The position numbers and the translations under genes were made by a program. This document shows, piece after piece, positions 9,653 to 18,782 of a stretch of 23,599 bases of DNA (the first letter of the stretch is position 1; each line of letters starts with the position of its first letter). Source of the stretch: Chara braunii (taxonomy: Eukaryota; Streptophyta; Charophyceae; Charales; Characeae); the NCBI GenBank assembly GCA_003427395.1, contig BFEA01000043.1, forward strand, positions 1,810,910 through 1,834,508, given 5' to 3'. The notes beneath the pieces were generated by a model. It made no database searches and was not told the origin of the DNA. It saw only the letters and a list, made by a program, of their open reading frames with translations.

Positions 9653-10130
9653 GTTGATTGATTGATATGTTAGTTGCAGGGGGGTTATTACCCCCTTGCG
9701 CACACATACACACAAACACTTACATTCACACCCACCCATCCACACACACATATATACGCGTGCACGTTCATGTTTTTTTTTTTTTTAATTGATTGATTGA
9801 TTGATTGATTGGCCTCTTGGGGCGAGGTTCACACACCCCTTGCACGCGCACGGACACACACACACAAGCGTACATTCGCGCTTTATTCTTTTAAATATTT
9901 TTTTATTGGTGAATTGATTGATTGATGGACTTCTTGAAGGGGGGTTGCCCACTCCATGTGCGCACACACACACATACATATATACATACATCTGCACGTT
10001 CGCGCTGAAAAAAAAAAAAACTTTTCATTTATCGATCGATTGATTGATTGATTGGCTTCTTGGGGGGCGTCACCTACCTTCCGCGCACACACATTATACA
10101 CACATACACACCTTTGATTGGGGGCCCCGA
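9653..10130. repeat. Four-unit tandem repeat built on GATT and CA tracts
   Basis: Each unit has the same order: a T- or A-run, (GATT)n, a TTCTTGGGG-like G-rich block, then CA-rich sequence and, in three units, a CGTTCGCGC-like block. GATT tracts start near 9653, 9787, 9911 and 10031. The G-rich anchors lie near 9671, 9811, 9927 and 10054, giving spacings of 116-140 bp. The microsatellite parts vary between units while the anchors persist. Confidence 0.7.
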
Positions 10131-10819
10131 CAACCGTTCAGTGGGCAACTTGCCTCCCCCCACCCGAATTTATTATATTTTTTTTCTACAAATTTTTTAC
10201 AATAATGTGATAAATTACTCCTATAAAAGCTAAAAAAAGTTCCATTCACAATACCTTGACGTAAAATGTTAAATCGTAAAGTAAACAATAATGGACAGTT
10301 GAGCACTAATTCCTTGCCAATCAATCAGAGGTTTAACGTGTGATCTCAAATTCAAAGATAACTATCAATTATTTGACGTAAAAATGAATCTTTAAATACT
10401 AAATAATAACTCAAAAAAACTGACATCGAAAAAAAACGTTTTTATTTTTTATTTGTATTATACACAAAAAATCTTAATAGTAAAAAAAAAACATTCTCAC
10501 AAATTTATGAAGGCATCCAATTACTTAATATCTCTCATTAAACACTTTAAAAACTAGGTTGCAAGTACACACTGCCCAGGGGGCACGACCATGCGACCCA
10601 ACCAAACCTCCATGGGGGTCGAATCACGTGGGCAACATCAAAAGAGGGTTTGTTTTTTATTTTTATATTTGGCAGTGCAACAATTTTGCGCTCTTTGAGA
10701 CGTGCCAAAATTTGGGCTTAACTTTGGATTTGAAGATGTTTAAAAAAAGAGTGTTCATAGGGTACAAACGAGGTTTGAAAGGTAAAGGGGCTTAAAAGGG
10801 TTTATATGAGTGTGATTAT
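10131..10819. other. AT-rich intergenic sequence
   Basis: No gene or delimited element. It has A/T homopolymers and a short G/C-richer island near 10570-10630 without recognisable content. Confidence 0.5.
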
Positions 10820-11391
10820 ATCATGATCTGGGCTACCATCCGAGCCGCCTGGTTCACCCTATTTCCCAGGGCGGCTCGGCCGTGCAAGGACAAGGGAAGG
10901 TCCCAGCCAAAAATAAAAAAATAAAAAAATCCAAACAATCCAAAAAATCCAAAAAAAACTACACTACCAAAGTGGCCCAGTGTCACTTGCCCGGCCGGAC
11001 CAAAAACAATTAAAAAAAAAAAAATTCTAAATTTGATGCAGAATTTCGATATGACCCTAAGACAAAAGTCGTTCAGTTTATTTTTCTGCATAACATAGTT
11101 TGTTTTCAGAATTTTTTGATTTTTTTTTTTTTTGTTGGGACCTTCTCTGGTCCTTGCATGGGCTGGTCACCCGGGACCCAGGCGGCCCGGCTGGTAGCCT
11201 AGAAAAAAACTATATTATGCAGACAAATAAACTGAACAACTTTAGCCTCAGGGTCGCATCAAAATTCTTTACCAAATTTAATATAAAATTTTAAAATAAA
11301 AAAAAATATTTTTTATTTTATATATATTTTATATTTTTTTAGCTTGGTCAAGAAAGTGAACCCGGACCACTTTGGTAGCCTAGATCATGAT
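10820..11391. mobile_element. Foldback hAT-like element with 8-bp palindromic TSD
   Basis: The element proper is about 10828-11383 (556 bp). It begins CTGGGCTACCA and ends TGGTAGCCTAG, inverted repeats with one mismatch. Both ends are flanked by ATCATGAT, an 8-bp direct repeat that is itself palindromic. Inside are nested inverted repeats: about 10831-10905 with about 11140-11205 (GGGACCTTC...GGTAGCC), and about 11025-11110 with about 11205-11292 (TTCAGTTTATTT / AAATAAACTGAA). The interior half-unit also occurs at 5645-5705 and 8825-8905, which ties the three elements into one family. No coding capacity. Confidence 0.75.
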
Positions 11392-11610
11392 GTAAATTTT
11401 TATTTTGTTTTTATTTTTTAATTTCATATTTCATAACGAATTTCGGATTGACCCTCATTGAAAAGTTGTTTGATTTACAATTTTGTATGAATTTTTTAAT
11501 TATGTTTTTTTTTTTTTTTTTTGGATTGTGACATTTCGGGACGTCAAACGAAACTGTGCTCGGACCTAGTCCGGTTGGGCCATCCAGGCAGCCCAACTAA
11601 GAACCCGATT
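11392..11610. mobile_element. Partial relative of the foldback family
   Basis: Sequence at about 11420-11500 (CATATTTCATAACGAATTTCGGATTGACCCT...) matches the reverse-oriented half-unit at 11025-11110, and a GC-rich block at 11550-11600 resembles the terminal GC block of the foldback element. No clean terminal repeat closes it. Confidence 0.45.
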
Positions 11611-13049
11611 TAAAAGGGTATTTATTAATATATGGTAATTAAAACAACTAATATATTTTTTTAAATAAATAAATAAATTATATATTACTATGTGAGAGTG
11701 AATTTTATTCAAAAACATTTTTAATTGAAATAATGAGACAAACCATAAAGAAAAAAAAAAAAAAAAATATATATTTATTTTTTCCCCATAATATTCGTGA
11801 TTGAGTTAGTATACATCATTATCTCCTATCAGTGAAGTTTTTTAACTTGTCTTTTCTTGCATTCTTGCCTCTCTGATTTTAAGGTACACTAATAAAATTT
11901 GTTATTGGTTTATCCGTACTTCTCAAGTTTCACGAAGACCTTTTCGTAGCTTGACATTATAGATGGGGTTATTTCTAGCAGTTCCTATTTGTTAAAACAC
12001 TTATTTTCATACGGGTTTAACTTGTAAATGTATCTTATACTGTTGCTAATTTTTTTCTTATCGAGGCATATCTTTAAACCAATACTATGCAACAATATGA
12101 CCGCTAAGTTATTTCGGTACCCACCGACTTTGCAATTGTACCGTACTCTAATGTATTTTGATCATTTGGTTTTACTCAATGTGTTTAAACTCACTGTTTA
12201 CTCGGTGTGTTTTGGACTCGCTATTGTATCTGCTAGTTGTATCAACAAATCAGTCAACTCACTCAGTCGTTTGTCATCCATTAAAGGAAATATTGTGGGC
12301 GAGTGAATCTTCAATGTAAGATATGAGATATGAGTTTATTGGCATTGGAAAAAGAATAAGCTCGAGGATGTGAGAGAATGTCTATCATAGTGAAACTATT
12401 AATCCTTATCACCCACAACCTTGAAAAACCTTTATGGATTATAACACCTACAATAACTTTTGGAAAACATTATCGTATAAGGAGGATTCATTAAACTTCA
12501 GCCAGATAAGCCCCCTTGATTAAATGAAGAAGGTTTGTAATGTTTATTAACCTGCTGTATTACCTTTTTTTGAATGTTTTTATGTTTCTCGTGATCTACA
12601 AGGTTATGTTTTTTCATGATGTAAATTCTTTAATCCCTTGTAGTTATGTGCGAAACTTTTCCTAAGTTAAATTAAGAGGTTTACGTGATTTTCAACCTTT
12701 ATGAAGTGCATTAAGTGTTTTCCCAAGTATTGTGTAGTTATATGCACATCCTTTAATATATTATTGTCCCAATCTATTTGGTTACGTATGATATACATTC
12801 CTAAAAGTTGTTGGCAACTTGGCAAAGCCGAATTGTTTGCATAGTTCCTCAATTAGCCTCAATATATTTTCTCATGAGTTATGATTTTTTACAATTTTCA
12901 CTCGTCTGAAACAATAGTCACGGTCTTAGGATTCCCATCGTTTTTAACCCAATTCATGTAAATTTTCCAGTGACTGACTCGCACGTAGCTTCATAAGGCA
13001 ATCAAATAAACTTATTTATTTTGACAATGAAGTTGATGGAGCTAGATTC
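11611..13049. other. AT-rich sequence, no gene recognised
   Basis: Reading frames of 61 and 92 codons (12667-12852 -, 12028-12306 +) show no recognisable motif and are probably chance. Part of the right end, from about 12660, could be a decayed extension of the inverted LINE segment that begins at about 13050, but I see no conserved motif to support that. Confidence 0.45.
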
Positions 13050-13424
13050 TTCATCACTAGATGGAATATGGAGGAGTCATAGAAGCCCGATTGGTTTTCA
13101 GGGTAGAGGATTTCCTATGTCCTTGGTAACTCCCCATAAAGATCTCGAAATTAGAACAAAATTGATATGAGAGAAGGTGATATGTGAGGTGTGATTCTTT
13201 TTCATTAGGGAGTCTGCTTTCTTGGAGGGCTATAGCAGCCTAAATTGGTCTAGGAGGTTGTATTCCTCCATCATATTTTTTAGGAATGTTCCCAGCCTGG
13301 AGGGGCGAAAGAGAATTGACCTTGAGATTCGGTCCGATAAGGAGTCAAGGATTGTGTTAAATCACCTGCAATGATGACCAACTGTACTTCGGGGATCATA
13401 GACCAAACAATATTGAACCACCAG
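13050..13424 (-). pseudogene. LINE copy B: inverted endonuclease fragment of ORF2
   Basis: Read on the minus strand from 13424 this encodes part of an APE-type LINE endonuclease, the domain that nicks target DNA to prime reverse transcription. WWFNIVWSMIPEV is followed by LVIIAGD, and after a single-base deletion the frame continues as NTILDSLSDR. About 67 codons later comes INFVLIS (13146-13170). GDFN and a (D/N)FVLIS strand with this spacing are characteristic of the L1 endonuclease. Stops and frameshifts break it. It lies head-to-head with the plus-strand RT fragment that starts at 13425, which is best explained as a 5' inversion of one insertion. The left limit is uncertain. Confidence 0.8.
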
Positions 13425-14825
13425 TGTGATCATTATGGAAGCCCTAGCAGCTAACATAAGACATCATAAAGACATTAGGCACATCCGAGTCTCTTCTATT
13501 CCTGAGGAAGCAGTTCCAGTTTGCTCTCTCTTTGCTGATGACCTCTCTCTTATGGTTGATGCTTCTCATGAAAATTTAGAAGCCATCAAAAGATTAATGA
13601 ACAAATTTTGTAAACTCTCCGATATGAAGGTCAATCGGGAGAATAAAACACTTGGATGGTGGATCCATCATCAAGGTGTGAGACCCCCTGAACTTCCCTG
13701 CATTAAGTGGGTCCATCATAACGAACCAATCAGAGTTTTCGGAGTATCTCTGTCAGTCTCAGGTAAACCCACCTCTACCAATGAAGGGATTCTAGAACAA
13801 GCAAGGTTGAAACTTGATTTGTGGAAGGATAAACATACATCCCTGTTTGGTAGAACTTTAATAATTAATAATGTAATATTGACTTCTATATGGTATAAAT
13901 CGGCTTTCTGGGCCTTGGACAAAGGTAATCTCAAACTTTTCAAGACACAAATAGCGTCCTTCTTGTGGCGTGGGGATCACGAAAGATCCAATGTCATCAG
14001 CCGAGTTGCTTGGTCATCCATTATCCAACCCAAAACAAAAAGGGGCCTTGGGATCATCGATCCCCATACCCAAGCTATAGCTCTCTCTCTCCAGTGGATC
14101 AAACGCCTTGTATTCAATCCCAATACTCCTTGGTCCTTCCTAGCCCTTGAACAAATAAAGGTTAGCTCCTCCGGACCTTGGTCACATAGATCCCCTGATG
14201 TGGTTGGAGAACCTTGCATGGTCTTTACCTAGAGGTTCTCAAGGGGACCAGAATCAAGAGGAAATCTCGGACAAACAGACAATTAGGAGGGATCTTTGGC
14301 AGGATCCATTTTGGGTCACACTAATTAAAAATTGGAGAAAGATGCCCATCCCAGATAAAGTTTCCCCGACAAGATGGAAATAAGTTTGTCAGCAGCCCCT
14401 TTTCAACAACACGTTTATCAGGGATGACCAAGGGTGTGTTCTGCACTGTATGGATGCCCCCTGGAAGAGTTGGATTAACAGGGGAGTTATACGGGACAGA
14501 GATCTATGGAATCAAGAAAGCAGAGATTGGCGTTCGACCACTGACCTGCATGAGCGTCTAAGATATAACCACCATCAGAATAATGCTCTTAATTTGATAA
14601 TTGATCTAATCCCTCTGGAGTGGATCAGAATTCTATGCAAGGGCCCCAAACTTATTGAAAGTGATTGGGTTGCTTTTCATAACCAAAAAGGCATAGTTGG
14701 TAATATACTTATTGAAAGTGATTGGGTTGCTTTTCATAACCAAAAAGGCGTAGTTGGTAATATAATTGAAATCCATAACCCGAATCAAATTCTTCTAAGT
14801 TACAGGCCTGATGGAGACAACTGGT
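13425..14825 (+). pseudogene. LINE copy B: reverse transcriptase fragment of ORF2
   Basis: The longest open part is 13426-14232. It begins just upstream of an intact RT catalytic box FADD (13531-13542), continues through the palm/thumb region (SLMVDASHENLEAIKRLM, GWWIHHQGVRPPE, RTLIINNVILTSIWYKSAFW, GLGIIDPHTQAIALSLQW), then shifts frame at about 14215-14240. The next parts align with copy C (DPFWVTLIKNWRKMPIPDK; VLHCMDAPWKSWI; LIPLEWIRILCKGPKLI). A 57-bp in-frame tandem duplication lies at 14651-14764. The reading frame stops at about 14827 and the next 25 bp run into the 3' UTR, so the zinc-binding C-terminal domain (about 350 codons in copy A) is deleted. There is no start codon of its own and it is nonfunctional, though less decayed than copy A. 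Confidence 0.9.
14651..14764 (+). repeat. 57-bp in-frame tandem duplication within copy B
   Basis: Units 14651-14707 and 14708-14764 differ at a single base (GCATAG versus GCGTAG). The unit is 19 codons and encodes LIESDWVAFHNQKG(I/V)VGNI twice. Copy C has only one corresponding segment (INDWVAF), so the duplication is specific to copy B or its source element. Confidence 0.95.
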
Positions 14826-15088
14826 AAAGTGCTTGATAGTCAAGATTTTTTGGCGCCTGTAAGGGTGAAGAGGCACTAAACTAATTCACTTTACTGTCCT
14901 TCCTGTTGGTCAATGGTCATCAGAGCAATAGCGCAGAATTTCTTGGCTCATATTTTCATCACCATTCTTATATGAGGGAAGCTGAGATCTGTTCTCAGCA
15001 TGCTCTGTTTGGTTACTTCCGGGTAGACTGTGAGGACCCCGGCCTCAATCTTCACATTGGTAATATCAACCTTGGGCACTGGGCCCTT
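14826..15088 (+). mobile_element. LINE copy B 3' UTR
   Basis: It contains the TGGCGCC...AGGGTGAAGAGG box at 14851-14873, a TTATATGAGGGAAGCTGAG segment (about 14967-14985) related to the U6-fused element, and the terminal module GGGTAGACTGTGAGGACCCC...CCTTGGGCACTGGGCCC, which matches the end of copy A. It ends at a run of T, not A: the family tail is absent and a different, oppositely oriented poly(A) abuts the end. Confidence 0.8.
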
Positions 15089-15400
15089 TTTTTTTTTTTT
15101 TTTTTTTTTTTAAGAGTTGTGAGACCCAAACAAAAGTGTCGCCAGAAACAACATCCTTGACACACGTTTTGGCTACCCGCCGCCACACAGTCATCTTCAG
15201 GGGTAGTTTAAAGAATGAAAGTGCTAAGTCGCACTTCAACACACCGCAAGGTCAAGACACAATCAAGACACACACGACATGACGGACGTAGACGAAAAGA
15301 AACAAAACTCCGAGCGCAGGTGGCGCTTTGAAAATTTCGTCGAAATAGCGCACTCATCTGGCGAAAGGACCCAGGGGGTTTTCCCCTGCCAGTGCCTTCT
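15089..15400 (-). mobile_element. Minus-strand poly(A)-tailed element, possibly Penelope-like
   Basis: The T-run at about 15089-15111 is a poly(A) tail on the minus strand. Upstream of it on that strand is CCTGAAGATGACTGTGTGG, then a GGTAGCCAAAACGTG segment. A GAAGATGAC...AAACG layout of this sort recurs in noncoding parts of Penelope-like elements, but I see no RT or GIY-YIG domain here. The assignment is tentative and the 5' limit is not defined. Confidence 0.3.
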
Positions 15401-15402
15401 TC

Positions 15403-15628
15403 TCTCTTTTTTTTTTTTTTTTTTTTTTTTTTTGAAGAATAACCTGACCGGATGCTAGGTGTGCTACTGCTACACCCTGCTAACTCACTTCCGTGTACAC
15501 CTTCCCAACATCTCCACCTCCCGAACATCTCTGGAAACGGCAAAGCTGCAGTGGTGCGCGTCATTTGTGCTGCCACCATCTTCTTTTGTTGCCAAGTCTG
15601 TTTGTTTTGTTTTGTTTTGTTTTTGTTT

Positions 15629-15633
<5 letters not shown>
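15403..15633 (-). mobile_element. Short poly(A)-tailed retroposed fragment
   Basis: On the minus strand about 200 bp of unique sequence (including CAGCACAAATGACGCGCACC) ends GGTTATTCTTC followed by about 30 A. The 5' side runs into AAACAAAAC repeats and the (GA)n tract. No coding motif is present and I found no convincing TSD. Confidence 0.4.

Positions 15634-15699
<66 letters not shown>
15634..15699. repeat. (CT)n microsatellite
   Basis: A pure CT tract of about 66 bp. On the right it is joined to CAGCA, as is the (CT)n tract at 22104-22174. Confidence 0.95.
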
Positions 15700-15703
<4 letters not shown>

Positions 15704-15738
15704 ACAGATAGGAGTGATGATACAAGTATGCACTCTAT

Positions 15739-16646
15739 ATTGGTAGGGTGATGGTCCTGAGTGCTGGTCACAGTGAGGTACGACAGTAGGGACAGGGGGT
15801 GCACCGGGAGTATTAATGTGGGGATGGGTAGGGTAGGTGGCCTATCCTGACAGGACAACCATTGGCTGCCGCTACCAGCAATCACTGCGGGTCTGGTCCT
15901 TGGCCTCTACAACACCCTGGGCTTTAAAAAAAAAATAAAAAATGATACGAGGATGCACTGCGGGTTCTTCTTTGTCAACCGCAATCTTTGAGCATTTTGG
16001 GACCCAATCCCAAATCCAGTCTATTGCTTGCCCCTGGTTCTTCTTCTTCTCCTGATCCGGAAATGTAATGTTCTGCGTTGGGTTCTGGAAGTTTTTTTAT
16101 TATGAAGCTACTCAAGGGGGTAAGATACCATTGGAATCCTGGAGCCAAGTCCCACTTTTCATGCCCGACGCTCGTTCTGATATCTCCGGCCAGAGATGAA
16201 GGATACCGGTAAGTGGGACTTGGACCCTGACCCCTGTCCCCTTATTGGCAGATTTCACCTTGATATCTTTTTTGTTTTGTTTTGTTTTAAGCCACTAGTA
16301 CCTTTCTCAGCTATCGATGCCGAGCCTAAAACTGCCCTGCGCATCAAAGAAAAACGAACCCCGGCGCGGACCTCGTTTTGGTTGGCGCCACCAGCCATTT
16401 CGCGCTGGTAGTCCTGAGCCTGTCCGCCTCCCGTTTTAAGCAGGGAAAGGTACTGGTGGTTTAAGCCCAGGGTGTTGTAGAGGCCAAGGACCAGACATAC
16501 GGTGATTGCTGGCGGCAGAAAGTCGTCCTGACAGGGTAAGGCCACCTCCCAACCCAAACTCACGTCAATACTCCTAGCACACCCCCTATCCCTACTATCC
16601 TATCTCACTGTGACCAGCACTCAGGACCATCACCCTACCAGTATTG
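15739..16646. repeat. 185-bp inverted repeat with 537-bp spacer
   Basis: Arm 1 (15739-15925) and the reverse complement of arm 2 (16463-16646) align along their whole length. Shared blocks include GCCCAGGGTGTTGTAGAGGC, CAAGGACCAGAC, GTGATTGCTGG and GTGACCAGCACTCAGGACCA. Small indels interrupt the match in the middle. Arm 1 read on the minus strand continues into ATCATCACTCCTATC, a motif also found near the end of LINE copy D, so the arms probably derive from LINE 3'-UTR copies inserted in opposite directions. Confidence 0.85.
15926..16462. other. Spacer of the inverted repeat; no gene recognised
   Basis: It contains a perfect 13-bp inverted repeat (CCAAGTCCCACTT 16145-16157, AAGTGGGACTTGG 16211-16223). 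A GGTAAGTGGG at about 16208 and a TTATTGGCAG at about 16242-16251 resemble a plant or animal intron donor and acceptor, but the interval is only about 40 bp and no exon coding can be identified. Confidence 0.4.
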
Positions 16647-16884
16647 AGGGCAACTTGGACCGAACAGTAGCGACAAGCACCAAGGCTGGGCAGCACACTA
16701 GTACGTCGCCTTGATATCAATATCAAACACTTTCCTGCATCCATACTTGACCTTCTCGAGGTAGGTCTCCAAAGAAGCGGTTGAGACTGCACTGTCCTGA
16801 ATGCCCATCAAGCCACCATCCTCTTCTTTGCCGGAGTCCGGAGACTGGCCCGCTGTCCCTGACGAGGTTGAGTCTTTGTCTGTT
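16647..16884. other. Unassigned sequence preceding LINE copy C
   Basis: No gene or repeat recognised. It is the left flank of the copy C insertion; its continuation after the insertion is at 18783. Confidence 0.5.
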
Positions 16885-18782
16885 GCATCTACCTCCGCTT
16901 TTTTTTTTTTTTTTTTTTAAACAAGCTCCATCTATTGGTGGGGAGCATCACCTGCTGGAAACCGGGTCCAGCGTCCCTTAATTGTACAACTTGAATACAT
17001 TATGAGAATAAGAATGAATATGAAAAAGGTCTCTTGAATTGAACAAGACTGTCACTTACTACCTGCCAACAGAAATTGAAACAACAACANTACCTCTTCA
17101 TCCATTCCAGGANGCCAAATATACCTGTTGAAACTAGTAGTGATAATTCTATAATCCATACCATGAGTTGGGAACAAGGGCTGTTGCTGGGGGAGGAAAA
17201 GGGTCCGGGAAATCTGATAACGGACGCATGGGTATTGACGCGTCTATTGTAGTCCAGTCATCGAAAATCAATTTGTGGTCTCTTTTTATTCCAGTAACAT
17301 CCTCATTCCAAGCCCCATTCCAAACGACACAACCAATTCTCCCTCCCTGGTTTCCGCCCAGCCAATTACAGCTGAATTTACGAAAACGACTTTGAATTTC
17401 TGTTTTGTCTGAGAGGAATTGAACACTTTCTTTTGTTCGATCCCATTTGCTTAATATATCTGTTTGAATTTGTTGTTTAATATTGTCTGTAAATTCAGGT
17501 CCATCAAGTCTAGCCCCTTCCCACATCACCGCTCTTCTTCCCATGCTAAATAGATTTTCTACAAACTCCCCATCATTTTCCACTAATTCTAGGTCCAGGC
17601 TCCAGGTCTCAAGAAAAATAGCTTTCCATTTCCATGGCCAAGGAACCTGTGGGACTAAATTTGACCAGATTCGGTCCCACCACCTCCAAAGCCATACTGA
17701 GCCCGGGCATTGCATGAAGATATGCTCTATAGTTTCAGGATAAGTTCGACTTGGGAAAGCTGATTTGCATAACTTACACCATCTTTCTACTAGTCCTTTT
17801 TGTTCCAACGTTGATCTGTCAATCAGCCAGTCATTGACTGGTAGACACGTATGTTCAATTTGCCATTGGAGTGAAGCAATTTTGGCTGGTTTCTCCTTGA
17901 TTATTTTAAACCACCTGACAGACCTCAATTCTTCTTGACGAACATTAAGATGTTTTTTCCATCTGATGGAAACCTTGTCTTTTAAGTTAATTCTAGGGCG
18001 AAGCATTCGGTAGGCTGATTTGACTTTGAGTGAGTGAATAGTCCTTTTGAACGATCTGTTATGCCTTCCTATTCTTGTGGCCGAGCTCCTTAGGAACGAC
18101 TGGTTTAAAGGCCACCCAAGAGTCTTTAATTCTGATTACCCTTATTCTGAAGATCTGTTGTGTCTGAACCCAATCGGTTTCCCCTTGCTCCTTAGGAACG
18201 ACTAAATTAGTGGATGACAAGGAAAAATTTTGTAATAGAAATCCCCCATTATGGTCTTGGTCCAGAATTAAACCAATTGACTGAGACTGATCCTTGAAAG
18301 CAACCCAATCATTTATCATTAATTTGGGGCCTTTCCTAAGAGTATGAAACCATTCAAGAGGGATGAGTTCGATTATCCTTTCGAGTGCTTCCTTTGAATG
18401 ATGACAATATCTTAGCCTTGCCCTCAGTTTAGTTGGGTTGATCCATTCATTTGTATCAATATCCCATATATCTTTTATCCTCATAATCCCATTACTAATC
18501 CATCCCTTCCAAGGAGAATGCATACAGTGAAGAACAAATCCTTGGGAATCGCGAATCCACGTATTATCAAAAATAGGTTGTTGACACACTTCCTCCCATC
18601 TGACTGGCGATAGTTTATCCGTGAGGGGTAACTGTCTCCAGGTTTTCAACATAGACACCCAAAAAGGATCATTTTTCAGAGTGTCTGACTTCTTGTCTAC
18701 TTGAGGTCACTGGTGTCGTAACAGGTTTAGAGATTCCCCTAGGAATAGTCCAAGAGCGATTTTTTAGGCATCTACCTCCGCT
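16885..18782 (-). mobile_element. LINE copy C: complete 5'-truncated insertion with 15-bp TSD
   Basis: The insertion proper is 16900-18767 on the minus strand. It is flanked by perfect direct repeats GCATCTACCTCCGCT at 16885-16899 and 18768-18782. A 15-bp TSD, a poly(A) tail (T-run 16900-16918) and 5' truncation are the standard outcome of target-primed reverse transcription. It contains the C-terminal part of ORF2, a 3' UTR of about 230 bp with the GGATGAAGAGGTA box (17091-17118, interrupted by both ambiguous bases) and the GGGACGCTGGACCCGGTTTC and CTCCCCACCAATAGATGGAG boxes before the tail. Confidence 0.95.
17149..18757 (-). pseudogene. LINE copy C: ORF2 C-terminus with zinc-binding domain
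   Basis: Two long reading frames, 18658-18059 and 18006-17149, belong to one protein split by a frameshift near 18010-18060. The first aligns with copy B (MLKTWRQLPLTDKLSPVRW, VLHCMHSPWKGWI, LIPLEWFHTLRKGPKL). The second aligns with copy A through VKSAYRMLRP, VRWFKIIKEKPAKIASLQWQ, the CCHC motif (WCKLC 17768-17782; EHIFMQC about 17708-17728), WRWWDRIW and the tail DFPDPFPPPATALVPNSWYG with a stop at 17149. The motif belongs to the zinc-binding region after the RT (zf-RVT type). The RT catalytic core is absent through 5' truncation. Compared with copy A it lacks about 14 residues after GRRAVMW. It is the best-preserved zinc-binding domain in the window, but it cannot be expressed as one protein. 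Confidence 0.9.

Noticed and set aside
9653-10130. Tandem array as a CRISPR
   Set aside because: Units are simple-sequence based, with no constant repeat separated by unique spacers, and the genome is eukaryotic.
12028-12306. 92-codon hydrophobic frame as a membrane protein
   Set aside because: AT-rich sequence gives hydrophobic residues by composition; no conserved motif or supporting context.
12667-12852. Extension of the inverted LINE copy B segment
   Set aside because: The minus-strand frame here has no endonuclease or RT motif and cannot be aligned to the other copies.
16208-16251. GGTAAGTGGG...TTATTGGCAG as an intron
   Set aside because: The interval of about 40 bp is very short and no exon reading frame can be joined across it.
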